A DNA stretch of 16,562 nucleotides from Phascolarctobacterium_B sp045598345 (GCA_045598345.1 JAZLLX010000077.1:1-16562), one strand, 5' to 3'; shown: positions 1-7,658, counted from the stretch's first letter. The notes: generated by a model from the letters alone, not told the origin. Program-made: numbers and translations.

Positions 1-110
1 ATAGGTATCTCCTTGTACACCAAAAATTCCAACGGTTTCGCTACAAAATATGATCGATAAGTTTTTGGCTGGACCGCAATGCGTTCATCCAATGCAAAAA
101 AATTTGACAT
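1..110 (-). CDS. 5' end of an unrecognised gene (partial)
   Basis: An open reading frame starts with ATG at 110 and runs off the window edge without a stop, giving about 36 residues beginning MSNFFALDERIAVQPKTYRS. A consensus promoter lies just upstream (143-171), and a purine-rich stretch (AAGAAGTGG) precedes the ATG as a weak ribosome binding site. I do not recognise the protein. The N-terminus has no signal peptide or membrane segment, so a cytoplasmic protein is likely. No stop codon appears on this strand in frame, and the other strand shows no comparable start signals. Function cannot be judged from this piece. Confidence 0.6.
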   Translation of the reverse strand, partial: MSNFFALDERIAVQPKTYRSYFVAKPLEFLVYKEIP

Positions 111-142
111 AACACCACTTCTTACTAACCGTCGACAATAAT

Positions 143-171
143 ATTATACAAAAAATATAACCAGTTTTCAA
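143..171 (-). promoter_or_regulatory. sigma-70 type promoter of the partial gene
   Basis: On the minus strand TTGAAA (171-166) is followed after exactly 17 bases by TATAAT (148-143), about 33 bases upstream of the ATG at 110. The -10 box is perfect and the -35 box differs from TTGACA by one base. It lies between the terminator of the regulator gene and the partial gene, so the partial gene is an independent transcription unit. Confidence 0.75.
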
Positions 172-314
172 CAAAAAAATGTTTGTAAGTCAAATTTCCA
201 TACTTCCATTTTAGTGCAATTTGGTATGTTTTTCGGTCAGCTGTTTTGCTGTACTATGGAATTTCACTTTGCAAGTAAGGTCGTTTTCAGGAAAAATATT
301 CGTTCAAAATTATA

Positions 315-359
315 AAATTAAAACGCTTACGATTTTTAAAGTCGTAAGCGTTTTAATTT
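315..359. terminator. bidirectional intrinsic terminator
   Basis: A perfect 18-base inverted repeat (315-332 with 342-359) has a short A/T loop. Its core is AAAACGCTTACGA. The A-rich foot on one side and the T-rich foot on the other make it able to terminate in both directions. The stop codon of the XRE gene (353-355) lies inside the stem, so this is that gene's terminator on the minus strand. Confidence 0.85.
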
Positions 360-667
360 CTTGTGGCTAAGTGTTCAACCATAGTCGCTATGTCATCAAA
401 GGTGGTGCTGTCCAAGTTTTCTAAATGGTTTATCAATCTTCGTAGCCGTTCCGGTTTTTGTACTGATATATTAAAAAATTCCGCAGGAGATATATTCAGG
501 TAGTCGCATATAAACAGGAAAGATGACATGCTTGGCATCATTATGCCGTTTTCAATGCGGTTTATATAACTGGGGTTTTGACCTATGGACAAACTCATAT
601 CTCTGGCAGAAACATTTTTTTGCAATCGCAAGTTTTTAAGCCGGTTTCTAAAGTCCTCTTCAAACAT
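353..667 (-). CDS. XRE/Cro-type helix-turn-helix regulator
   Basis: A 104-residue cytoplasmic DNA-binding protein. Residues about 8-63 form an XRE helix-turn-helix domain: LKNLRLQKNVSARDMSLSIG is helix 1-2, NPSYINRIENG carries the recognition helix, and the segment ends with MPSMSSFLFICDYLNISPAEFF, the usual closing helices. The last 35 residues are a charged helical tail that could mediate dimerisation; no enzymatic or sensor domain is present. The ATG at 667 has a perfect AGGAGG five bases upstream. The gene is divergent from the autotransporter with a 146-base shared upstream region, which suggests (inference) that it controls that gene and/or itself. Its own promoter is weak at -35 and overlaps an inverted repeat. 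Confidence 0.85.
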   Translation of the reverse strand: MFEEDFRNRLKNLRLQKNVSARDMSLSIGQNPSYINRIENGIMMPSMSSFLFICDYLNISPAEFFNISVQKPERLRRLINHLENLDSTTFDDIATMVEHLATRN

Positions 668-700
668 TTTGACCTCCTGTTAAGACATTTTACATCACAT

Positions 701-729
701 ATTATAGTTAAATAAGCTTTATTTGAGCA
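701..729 (-). promoter_or_regulatory. probable promoter of the XRE gene with a possible operator
   Basis: On the minus strand a perfect TATAAT (706-701) lies about 34 bases upstream of the ATG. The expected -35 position (729-724) reads TGCTCA, a poor match, so the promoter may be weak or regulated. Between the boxes is a small inverted repeat, AAATAA-GCT-TTATTT (710-724), placed where a repressor would act. The operator role is inference. Confidence 0.45.
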
Positions 730-737
730 TAAAGTTC

Positions 738-766
738 TTGCAATGGGCAGTAAAAAGTCCTATAAT
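738..766 (+). promoter_or_regulatory. promoter of the autotransporter gene
   Basis: TTGCAA (738-743), 17 bases, TATAAT (761-766). Transcription would start near 773, leaving a leader of about 40 bases that ends in AAGGAGG just before the ATG at 814. The spacing is optimal and only one or two -35 bases deviate. Confidence 0.75.
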
Positions 767-774
767 ATAGCAAA

Positions 775-792
775 AAGCATTTTGAAATGCTT
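775..792 (+). promoter_or_regulatory. hairpin at the 5' end of the autotransporter leader
   Basis: AAGCATTT (775-782), two bases, AAATGCTT (785-792) form a small stem-loop that would sit at the extreme 5' end of the transcript from the promoter at 738-766. It could protect the mRNA end. It does not cover the ribosome binding site at 801-807. Confidence 0.4.
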
Positions 793-813
793 AAATTTTG
801 AAGGAGGAAAATT

Positions 814-3800
814 ATGAAAAAGAATTCTTTGGTTAGCAAAAAGGTTTTGGTGACTTTGGTATTGGGGTCAATGTTTTGTATGTCTGGTGCTTTGGCAAAA
901 GATGTTAATGTTGCCGCAGGCCAAACAATTAACGAAACGGTCTATGGAAATGATAATACCAGTATAAGTAGTAGTAATACCTTAAATGTCACGCTTGGTG
1001 CTAATAGTCAAGTGTTAAATGTAGTTGGGGGATTTGGTGCAAATGCAAGCAATAACAATGTTACTATTAGCGGTAGCGGAAAAGTTGATTCTCATTTTAC
1101 ATTAGGCGATGGAGGCGGTTGCGTTAATGGTGGTTTGGCTCAAACGGGTGATGCCAACTATAACACGGTAACATTTAATGGAACAGTAACATACTCATCG
1201 GATATTCTGGGAGGGGCAAGCGGTTCTGGAGGAAAAGCAAACGAAAATGTTGTAACAATTAACGGGGGAAGTTTTAAAGACAGAATTGTTGCTGGTTCAT
1301 CTGAAATTCAAGCAAATAAAAACAGGATAAATATTACTGGTGGTGTATTTGATATTTGTAGTAACGGAGAAGAGTTAAACGATATTATAGCGGCTGATGA
1401 GCAGGTTGGCAGTAGTAACACAGCATCTTTTACTGAAAATTCTGTTGTAATTAGTGGAGGCAGTTTCTCAAATACGGGTGCTAAAGAGCAACGGATTATA
1501 GGTGCTTTTGCAACTAATGGAACATTGTCTAAAAATAGCGTAAATATTACTGGCGGGACTTTTAATGCACCGGCGACTGGTGGTATGTTAGAGATTTATG
1601 GAGCATATAGTATCAATGGTGTGGTAACAGAAAATAAAGTTGACATTAGAAATGCCGATATCAAATATGGGATGATTGCAGGGGCTTTTTCGTTAAAGGG
1701 TGAGGTTTGCAATAATATCGTTGATATTGTAACGGATCATACCGTAACGTTGGAACAATTGACTGATGGAGGTATTGCGGGTGGTGTTTCATCTGGGGGC
1801 TATGTACATCATAATGTTGTTAATATTAATGGAGCTAATATCACTATTGATGGTGCTATAGTTGGTGGTGCTGATAGTGCTTCGGTTGATGAGGTTGCAG
1901 CAGTTTTTACTGAAGGTACAGGAAATTCAAATATAGAGTATAATGAAGTTCACATTACAAATGCTGAGATTGCGGGTGACGATGAAATTTTAGGTGGGTC
2001 AGCATATAATGGAAATGCCAAAAATAATATTGTAGAAATAAACAATGCAGTGGTAAGTGGCGATATTTCGGAAGCTAACGATATATATGGTGCAGATAGT
2101 GAAAATGGTAACGTAAGTGCTAATAAAGTAGTTATTAACAACAGTAATGTTAAAGCAAATATTTATGGCGGTTGTTCAGAGAATGGTGATGCTTCAAAAA
2201 ATGAAGTAAATATTAGCGGAAGTGGAACTATAGGCACTGATGAGATTGCGGATATTGTTGGCGGGGCTTCTGAAAATGGCAAGGCAACAGAAAATAAGGT
2301 TAATATCACAAGTACAGAAACCTTAACTATCAAAGCAGATATTAGTGGTGGAGCAACAGACGATGGCGGTGGAATCGCAGAGAAAAATATTGTAACTATA
2401 AGTGGCAGTAATATTGTTATCGCCGGAAAAGTTAAAGGTGCGGATACGGATACGGGTACAGGACTTACTAATACGGGATTTGCAAATAATAATGAAGTTC
2501 ATCTAACTGGGGTTACTGTGCATAATAAAATTGTTGGTGGTGATTCAGGTGGGGATGAAGCGAATTATAACAAGGTTATAATTGATGGTGGAACATACGA
2601 TGAAACGTCTGATCCCGGTGATGATGATAATGGCATTATTGGTGGTGAAACAAAGAAGAATGCAATAGGCAATAGTGTGGAAATAAAAAATGCAAATATT
2701 GCTATAGATGTATATGGTGGATTCAATGAAGAAGGGGCAACAGGCACGGTTAGTGGTAATAGTGTGGTAATTAAAAATACTTCTATTGCGGCAGATTATA
2801 ATGTTTACGGTGGTTATGCCGGTAACGGCGCCAGTGTTTCTGCTAATACAGTAGAATTAGACAATGTTACTTTTGCAGGGAATAATAAGGTTTATGCAAG
2901 CGGTAAGAATGGTGTAACTGATATTTCCGCTACAGATGGCAAGATTACTGTTGGTGCAAATGGGCTTGTTGCAAATGGTGCGTTGGAACTTGGGGCAACT
3001 GATGTGGTGTTGAAAGGGAGTATTACGGGGGCTGGTACGGTAACAGTCAAAGCATTTACTTTGGATACGGACAAGAGCGTTTTCCTTAATTCTGATTTAA
3101 GTGTTAAGAGTAACAATATTGATATTGCGAATGTCAGCAAAGAATTGAAGTTGCAGTTTAATGGTACGGAATATACAGCAACCCAACATAAGGACATCAG
3201 GACGGGATTAACATCTTTGGGGGCAAGCACAGTGTTGTCCTTTATCAATGGTAATTTGAAACTTGAAGCGAATGAAGTGTTGGCGGTTGCCGGAACGCTT
3301 AGCGGAAATGATATGACTTTGAGCGGGGTACAGCCGACTGTTTATACCAAAGGCAGTGGGGACGAAGTTGAAAAAGTCGGTGCACAAAAAGATATGACGG
3401 TTGGTATTGTCGCAGACAGTTCAAAAGAGTTGCAAACGGTTGACAAAGTGACATTTGGCAGTTCAAGTAATGTAACTGCTAAAGATTTGCAGATTAAGAA
3501 GGTTGCTACAGAAGGACAAGATTTTGAAATTGCAGTTGAGGGGGGCAGCCAACTGAATTTGAGCGGCGGTGATAAAGGAATTGTTAAGAATGAAAATGAT
3601 GAGGCAGTAAAAGTCAGTGTTTCTGTTGATAATGATTCTGCCGTTAGTATTGGGGATATTGAAGGCGGCACAACGGACAAGAAAGCGGAGATTGGCACAT
3701 TGAAAGTTGGCGGCGAAGTCGGCATTTATAATATTGGAATGAATATTGATAAATTGATTATGGACGGTGGCACGGTTGTTTTTGACCCCGCTTATATTTA

Positions 3801-5445
3801 TGTCAATGAACTTGATTTTGGCGCTATTGGTACGGTAAATGTTATTGCGGACGGCACGGTGGTAAACGTAGGAATGGACAAGGCAGAACTGAAAGCGGCT
3901 TTGGATGTGGCAGGGCTTGCGCCCAAGGCAACAGCAAATAATGGTTATACCGTACAGGACGACAAAGGCGTTCTGGCAATCAAAGATGCAGTTGATTTGA
4001 GCGACGGCGGTAAGCACATAATTGTTGACAAGGAAGGCACAACAACGGACAAAGTATTACAGTTGGGAGACGGGGCAGTGCTGGTGGCAAAGAAAGTTAC
4101 AGGCGAAGAAACAACAGCGTCCATTAAAGTTGCCTCCAAAGATGTGGTTAAAATCAGTGACAAGGCACAGCTGGTAGTATCGGCGGAACAGTACCAAAAA
4201 GACGGCGAGTTTTTGAAATATGCGGTTGTGGGGGACGGTTCTGTATCTTTTGATGATTTGTGGACGGAGGACAATGTTTTTGCCGCTGACCCGACTTATA
4301 AACTCGTCTATAAAGACGGTTACCTGACGGCGGACTGGAATACGGTTACAGGCATTTATGGTGACAAAATTGCTGCCCCAAATATGTATGACCGTATTTT
4401 GCAAAAGGAAAGCGGCAGTGAAGCCAATAAATTCTTGAAAAACGTTATCAACGCCACTGCCGGTGCGGGCAGTACGGATGCAACAAAAGCAGCAGGTGCG
4501 GCGGCTTTGAATGCGGTAACATCTTTAGGCGAATTGGCAGCAGTAAATCATGGACTTTATACAGTAAGCAACCAAATGACAGATGCAGTGGCTGATCATT
4601 TGAGTATCATGGATAAGGAAGAAACAGGGCGAGATGTTTGGGCGGCATATATCCATAACAAGGAAGACACGGATGGAATGAAGTTGGGCGGTATTGAAGC
4701 GAAATATGATGCCAAATATAATGGTGTTGTAGTAGGTGCGGATTTGGTAAAAAGCGATAAGGGTACTGCCGGTGTGGCATTGACTTATGTTGATGGTGAT
4801 GTAAGCGGAACAAGCGGTGGCGTTCACACAAAAAATGATGCCAAGTATTATGGCGCTTCTATTTATGGAAGGATTGACAACAGTAATATGGCATTGTTGG
4901 GTGATATAAGTTATATGCACAGCAAAGGTGATATTACTCAATATAACAGTGGTGTTGATATTACGGCTAAACCAAAGAGTGATGCGTTTAGCGTAGGCGT
5001 AAAGGCGGAATGGGCGGTTAAAATCGGCGAAAGTGCAAAACTGGTACCCTTTGCCGGTGTACGTTATATGCGTCTTGGTACAGGTGATTATGAAAATAAT
5101 TTAGGAATGAAGTATGATGTTGATAATCAAAATTTATTTTTGGCACCGGTTGGAGTGGCTTATAGTGGCAATTTTGAGATGGGGAACAAGAATTGGCAGT
5201 TTAAGCCGATTGTAGAATTTGGGTACACATTCAATATGGGAGATAAGGATACAGACCAGAAAGTTTCTTATAATGGTTATGGTGATACTTTCGGTATGGA
5301 TATTGTGGACAGCGGTTATTGGTTTGGCAGGGTTGGATTTGGCTTCAGCAATAAGAGAACAGAATGGCTATTAGGTTATCAGTATATGAAGTCCGAAAAC
5401 ACGAGAAATAATAAGTACATGGTACATTTCAGCTTTAAATTCTGA
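814..5445 (+). CDS. large autotransporter adhesin-like protein (type Va secretion)
   Basis: A 1543-residue outer-membrane autotransporter. Residues 1-28 are a Sec signal peptide (MKKNSLVSKK, hydrophobic core, cleavage after ALA). Residues about 60-690 are an Asn/Gly-rich passenger of degenerate repeats, roughly GG, a short polar stretch, then N-x-V-x-I, each likely one turn of a right-handed beta-helix. Residues about 700-1200 are a second passenger part with Lys/Asp-rich strands and fewer GG motifs. A helical linker (about 1225-1268) leads into a beta-barrel (about 1274-1543) that ends in FSFKF, the terminal Phe being the outer-membrane assembly signal. No protease triad or other catalytic motif is visible, so adhesion or surface coating is more likely than enzyme activity. 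The start is fixed by AAGGAGG seven bases upstream. It is a single-gene unit with its own promoter and terminator, beside a divergent XRE regulator. Confidence 0.9.
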   Translation: MKKNSLVSKKVLVTLVLGSMFCMSGALAKDVNVAAGQTINETVYGNDNTSISSSNTLNVTLGANSQVLNVVGGFGANASNNNVTISGSGKVDSHFTLGDGGGCVNGGLAQTGDANYNTVTFNGTVTYSSDILGGASGSGGKANENVVTINGGSFKDRIVAGSSEIQANKNRINITGGVFDICSNGEELNDIIAADEQVGSSNTASFTENSVVISGGSFSNTGAKEQRIIGAFATNGTLSKNSVNITGGTFNAPATGGMLEIYGAYSINGVVTENKVDIRNADIKYGMIAGAFSLKGEVCNNIVDIVTDHTVTLEQLTDGGIAGGVSSGGYVHHNVVNINGANITIDGAIVGGADSASVDEVAAVFTEGTGNSNIEYNEVHITNAEIAGDDEILGGSAYNGNAKNNIVEINNAVVSGDISEANDIYGADSENGNVSANKVVINNSNVKANIYGGCSENGDASKNEVNISGSGTIGTDEIADIVGGASENGKATENKVNITSTETLTIKADISGGATDDGGGIAEKNIVTISGSNIVIAGKVKGADTDTGTGLTNTGFANNNEVHLTGVTVHNKIVGGDSGGDEANYNKVIIDGGTYDETSDPGDDDNGIIGGETKKNAIGNSVEIKNANIAIDVYGGFNEEGATGTVSGNSVVIKNTSIAADYNVYGGYAGNGASVSANTVELDNVTFAGNNKVYASGKNGVTDISATDGKITVGANGLVANGALELGATDVVLKGSITGAGTVTVKAFTLDTDKSVFLNSDLSVKSNNIDIANVSKELKLQFNGTEYTATQHKDIRTGLTSLGASTVLSFINGNLKLEANEVLAVAGTLSGNDMTLSGVQPTVYTKGSGDEVEKVGAQKDMTVGIVADSSKELQTVDKVTFGSSSNVTAKDLQIKKVATEGQDFEIAVEGGSQLNLSGGDKGIVKNENDEAVKVSVSVDNDSAVSIGDIEGGTTDKKAEIGTLKVGGEVGIYNIGMNIDKLIMDGGTVVFDPAYIYVNELDFGAIGTVNVIADGTVVNVGMDKAELKAALDVAGLAPKATANNGYTVQDDKGVLAIKDAVDLSDGGKHIIVDKEGTTTDKVLQLGDGAVLVAKKVTGEETTASIKVASKDVVKISDKAQLVVSAEQYQKDGEFLKYAVVGDGSVSFDDLWTEDNVFAADPTYKLVYKDGYLTADWNTVTGIYGDKIAAPNMYDRILQKESGSEANKFLKNVINATAGAGSTDATKAAGAAALNAVTSLGELAAVNHGLYTVSNQMTDAVADHLSIMDKEETGRDVWAAYIHNKEDTDGMKLGGIEAKYDAKYNGVVVGADLVKSDKGTAGVALTYVDGDVSGTSGGVHTKNDAKYYGASIYGRIDNSNMALLGDISYMHSKGDITQYNSGVDITAKPKSDAFSVGVKAEWAVKIGESAKLVPFAGVRYMRLGTGDYENNLGMKYDVDNQNLFLAPVGVAYSGNFEMGNKNWQFKPIVEFGYTFNMGDKDTDQKVSYNGYGDTFGMDIVDSGYWFGRVGFGFSNKRTEWLLGYQYMKSENTRNNKYMVHFSFKF

Positions 5446-5462
5446 TAAGTGATTAGATAGTT

Positions 5463-5500
5463 AAAAGGCGCTTGCGTTTAATACGTGAGCGTCTTTTGCT
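5463..5500 (+). terminator. intrinsic terminator of the autotransporter gene
   Basis: A 15-pair stem (5463-5477 with 5483-5497, a few G-U pairs) starts with AAAAGGCGCT, returns as AGCGTCTTTT and is followed by TTTTATTTT. It begins 18 bases after the stop codon. Confidence 0.85.
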
Positions 5501-5539
5501 TTTATTTTGGATTTGACTTCAGCAAAAGCGTGAAGCGGG

Positions 5540-5587
5540 AAAATCACCCGATTTTCTCTTAAAAAAGGGAGAAAATCGGGTGATTTT
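5540..5587. terminator. long perfect palindrome, probable second or bidirectional terminator
   Basis: AAAATCACCCGATTTTCTC (5540-5558) is repeated in exact inverted form at 5569-5587 around a 10-base loop, giving 19 perfect pairs. It is A-rich on one foot and T-rich on the other, so it could stop transcription from either side. It lies only 40 bases after the first terminator and marks the border of the repeat mosaic. Confidence 0.55.
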
Positions 5588-5604
5588 CTATGTTGGGGCT
5601 TAGA

Positions 5605-5780
5605 GAATGAGTAATGAGTAATTAGTAATGAGTAATTGTGGTGGGATGTTCCAGGGATTAAATATAATGCGTAATGCGTAATTCGCAATGCGTAATTGTG
5701 GTAATATGTTCCAGTGATTATAAATAGGGATTAGGAGTTAGAGGTTAGGGATTAGGGAAGGTAAAGAGTTCCTGTGATTA
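5605..5780 (+). repeat. heptad arrays with three repeat cores (mosaic A, left part)
   Basis: Array TAATGAG-type (5605-5632) leads into core 1 (5633-5660). Array TAATGCG, TAATGCG, TAATTCG, CAATGCG (5665-5692) leads into core 2 (5693-5720). Array ATTAGGA, GTTAGAG, GTTAGGG, ATTAGGG (5730-5757) is followed by core 3 (5758-5780). Each core is TGGTA or GGTA, a few bases, then a version of ATGTTCCnGTGATTA. The stretch 5672-5720 recurs at 7540-7588 with two mismatches in 49 bases. No open reading frame here looks coding. Confidence 0.85.
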
Positions 5781-5810
5781 GATTTTGGAAAGTCAGCATA
5801 ATGCGTACTT

Positions 5811-5870
5811 AAGGCCCCTTGGTGAAGGGGCTGGCAGCGATAGGAACATAAGTGGCTGACTGGGGATTGG
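5811..5870 (+). repeat. two-hairpin repeat module, copy 1
   Basis: Hairpin 1 pairs GCCCCTT (5814-5820) with AAGGGGC (5825-5831). Hairpin 2 pairs GGCAGC (5833-5838) with GCTGAC (5855-5860), with one mismatch, around the loop GATAGGAACATAAGTG, then ends TGGGGATTGG. It follows core 3 in the same polarity. Confidence 0.8.
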
Positions 5871-5900
5871 GAACTATGCACTATGCGAAAGTATCGTTTT

Positions 5901-6001
5901 AATCCGCACCCCCAGTCGCCTTTCTGAGTTCCTTTAAGCGACAGCCCCCGCAAGGGCGGGGGCTACTCATGTTCCTGTAATTTGTTATATAATCACAGGA
6001 A
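5901..6001 (-). repeat. two-hairpin module, copy 2, plus a pair of inverted cores
   Basis: Read on the minus strand, 5966-5901 holds AGCCCCCG/CGGGGGCT, then GTCGC/GCGAC around a loop containing AAAGGAACTCAGAAA. At its right end a plus-oriented core half (5969-5981, ATGTTCCTGTAAT) faces a minus-oriented one (5990-6001, TAATCACAGGAA), so the two form a further imperfect hairpin. It is about 80% like the copy at 11260-11340. Confidence 0.8.
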
Positions 6002-6007
6002 TTTTTT

Positions 6008-6058
6008 TTCATTTCACAATTCACATTTCTAATTTCTGTCGTACTTTTCCCCACACCC
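6008..6058 (-). repeat. inverted copy of the segment at 7645-7702
   Basis: The 51 bases here match the reverse complement of 7645-7702 apart from a few substitutions and the absence of one 7-base unit (TTTCACC-like). The pair flanks tgt in opposite orientation. It is followed at 6059-6135 by a degraded hairpin-module relative (GAGAGGG near 6101) with no other feature I can name. Confidence 0.8.
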
Positions 6059-6138
6059 TTTTATCTCTTGTTTCCACTGGACACAATTCAACTCCCCAGT
6101 GAGAGGGTTAGTCCGTATCAAGCGGAATTTTGTTATTT

Positions 6139-6196
6139 TAATCACAGGAACATATTACCATCATTCTGCATTCCAAATTCTTAATTCTTAATTAGT
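6139..6196 (-). repeat. repeat core 6 with heptad array
   Basis: Minus-oriented core TAATCACAGGAACAT (6139-6153), then ATT and ACCAT, followed by degenerate heptads (TTCTGCA, TTCCAAA, TTCTTAA, TTCTTAA, TTAG) up to about 6196. Confidence 0.75.
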
Positions 6197-6199
6197 TTT

Positions 6200-6304
6200 C
6201 AATCCCCGGTCGCAACCACGTTCCTAAAAGCGACAGCCCCTTCACCAAGGGGCCTTAATTACTAATCCCTAATCCCTAATCCCTAATCCCTAACCACTAA
6301 CCAC
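6200..6304 (-). repeat. two-hairpin module, copy 3, with TAATCCC heptad array
   Basis: On the minus strand 6257-6200 pairs GGCCCCTT with AAGGGGCT, then GTCGC with GCGAC around TTTTAGGAACGTGGTT. To its right is a clean 7-base tandem array: four TAATCCC (6263-6290) and two TAACCAC (6291-6304). The array stops 19 bases before the tgt -35 box. Confidence 0.85.
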
Positions 6305-6323
6305 TGAAACCTGATACCTAATT

Positions 6324-6352
6324 TTGACAAAGCAGTATATAATGTGTATAAT
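6324..6352 (+). promoter_or_regulatory. perfect-consensus promoter of tgt
   Basis: TTGACA (6324-6329), exactly 17 bases, TATAAT (6347-6352). Expected transcription start is about 6358-6359, only three or four bases before the ATG at 6362. A GTG at 6344 lies inside the promoter and cannot be the start on this transcript. Confidence 0.85.
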
Positions 6353-6361
6353 ATATTATCT

Positions 6362-7483
6362 ATGCATGCGGTGAGATATGAGTTAATTAAAGAGTGCGGC
6401 AGGAGCGGTGCCCGGTTGGGGCGGTTGCATACTCCTCATGGCACATTTGATACACCTATGTTTATGCCCGTAGGCACTCAGGCAACGGTGAAAACAGTTT
6501 CCCCAGAGGAACTCTACGATATGGGGAGCCAAGTGATTTTGTCAAACACTTATCACTTGTTCCTGCGTCCCGGTGCGGATTTGGTGGCAAAGGCAGGCGG
6601 CCTGCACAAGTTTATGAACTACAAGCGGGGGATGCTGACGGACAGTGGGGGGTTTCAGGTTTTCAGTTTGGCGGAAATGCGGAAGATTACGGAAGAAGGG
6701 GTAAAATTCCGCAGTCATATAGACGGCAGTCCGCAGTTTCTTTCCCCAGAGATTGCTACACAGGTTCAAGAGAAATTAGGGGCGGATATCGCTATGGCTT
6801 TTGACGAGTGTATTCCTTATCCCAGCGACTTTGACTATGCCGAGAAATCTACCTTGCGGACAAGCCGTTGGGCAAAGCGTTGTCAAAAGGCACATACCCG
6901 TCCTGACCAGAGTTTGTTCGGTATTGTGCAGGGCAGTATGTATAAAGATTTACGCCGTATGAGTGCGGAACAACTGGTGGAAATGGATTTTGCGGGTTAC
7001 GGCATCGGTGGTCTTAGTGTGGGCGAGGAAAAGCTCTTGATGTACGATATTTTAGGTCATACCACCCAGTTTCTGCCGAAGGATAAGGCACGCTACCTGA
7101 TGGGGGTGGGGACTCCCGACTGTATTGTGGAAGGTGTTAATCTTGGTGTAGATATGTTTGACTGTGTATTCCCCACACGGGTGGCACGCAACGGTACCGC
7201 CATGACCCACACGGGGCGTTTGGTGGTACGAAATGCAGAATACGCAGAGGACTTTCTGCCAATTGAGGAAGGGTGCGGTTGTTATACTTGCCGTAATTTT
7301 ACGAGGGCGTATATCCGGCACTTGTTCAAGGCGGAGGAAACCTTTGCTTTAAGGTTGTTGTCAATTCACAATTTATATTTTCTGTTGCACTTTGCAACGG
7401 AGATTAGGGAAGCGATTAAGAATGACACTTTCCCGGAGTTTAGGGAGAAGTTCTTGGCGGGATATGATAGGGTTAAGGGCTAA
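6362..7483 (+). CDS. tgt: queuine/preQ1 tRNA-guanine transglycosylase
   Basis: A 373-residue enzyme that swaps guanine 34 of GUN-anticodon tRNAs for preQ1 in queuosine synthesis. Visible family marks: DSGGFQVFS with the substrate-binding Asp94, GIGGLSVGE, the nucleophile Asp267 in MFDCVFPTR, and a zinc site made of C305-x-C307-x2-C310 and His336. The start ATG 6362 gives MHAVRYELIKE, matching the usual Tgt N-terminus. An upstream in-frame GTG (6344) is inside the -10 region. No Shine-Dalgarno sequence precedes 6362, so translation is probably leaderless. queA, often next to tgt in Firmicutes, is not in this window. The last codons (DRVKG and stop) are part of a heptad array that continues downstream. 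Confidence 0.97.
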   Translation: MHAVRYELIKECGRSGARLGRLHTPHGTFDTPMFMPVGTQATVKTVSPEELYDMGSQVILSNTYHLFLRPGADLVAKAGGLHKFMNYKRGMLTDSGGFQVFSLAEMRKITEEGVKFRSHIDGSPQFLSPEIATQVQEKLGADIAMAFDECIPYPSDFDYAEKSTLRTSRWAKRCQKAHTRPDQSLFGIVQGSMYKDLRRMSAEQLVEMDFAGYGIGGLSVGEEKLLMYDILGHTTQFLPKDKARYLMGVGTPDCIVEGVNLGVDMFDCVFPTRVARNGTAMTHTGRLVVRNAEYAEDFLPIEEGCGCYTCRNFTRAYIRHLFKAEETFALRLLSIHNLYFLLHFATEIREAIKNDTFPEFREKFLAGYDRVKG

Positions 7484-7588
7484 GGGGTAAGGGATTAAAG
7501 GGTGAAAAGGTGAAGAGGTGAAAAGGTGAAGGGAATGCGTAATGCGTAATTCGCAATGCGTAATTGTGGTAAAATGTTCCTGTGATTA
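7466..7588 (+). repeat. heptad arrays and core 8 after tgt
   Basis: GATAGGG, TTAAGGG, CTAAGGG, GTAAGGG (7466-7493) begin inside the tgt reading frame, then GGTGAA-type 7/8-base units follow to 7532. GAATGCG, TAATGCG, TAATTCG, CAATGCG (7533-7560) then lead into core 8 (7561-7588). The stretch 7540-7588 is a direct repeat of 5672-5720. Confidence 0.85.
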
Positions 7589-7618
7589 GAATTGGGAAAG
7601 TTAGCAGAAAGCGGAAGT

Positions 7619-7658
7619 AACCCTCTCCCCGGGGAGAGGGGCAGGGGTGTGGGGAAAA
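7619..7658 (+). repeat. hairpin module variant with a 20-base perfect palindrome
   Basis: CCCTCTCCCC directly followed by GGGGAGAGGG (7621-7640), then GCAGGGGTGTGGGG. It replaces the GGCCCCTT...AAGGGG stem of other copies and lacks a clear second hairpin. It lies 30 bases after core 8, the usual position. Confidence 0.75.

Noticed and set aside
190..300. An imperfect inverted repeat around TTTCCATA/TATGGAATTT as an operator
   Set aside because: The match is short and interrupted; nothing else supports a site there.
3463..4941. Several minus-strand open frames within the autotransporter gene
   Set aside because: They are antisense shadows of the repetitive passenger and barrel coding sequence with no start signals.
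5814..5831. GGCCCCTT...AAGGGGC hairpins as rho-independent terminators
   Set aside because: They lack a following T run, occur in both orientations and come with a conserved second hairpin, so they fit a repeat module better.
5461..5953. Minus-strand open frames of 75 and 71 residues
   Set aside because: They are translations of the terminators, heptads and hairpin modules, and lack ribosome sites.
5605..6304. A CRISPR array or telomere-like repeat
   Set aside because: Units are 7 bases with no spacers and the words change from array to array; no cas genes are present.
6344..6361. GTG at 6344 as the tgt start
   Set aside because: It lies in the promoter -10 region and adds six residues not typical of Tgt N-termini.
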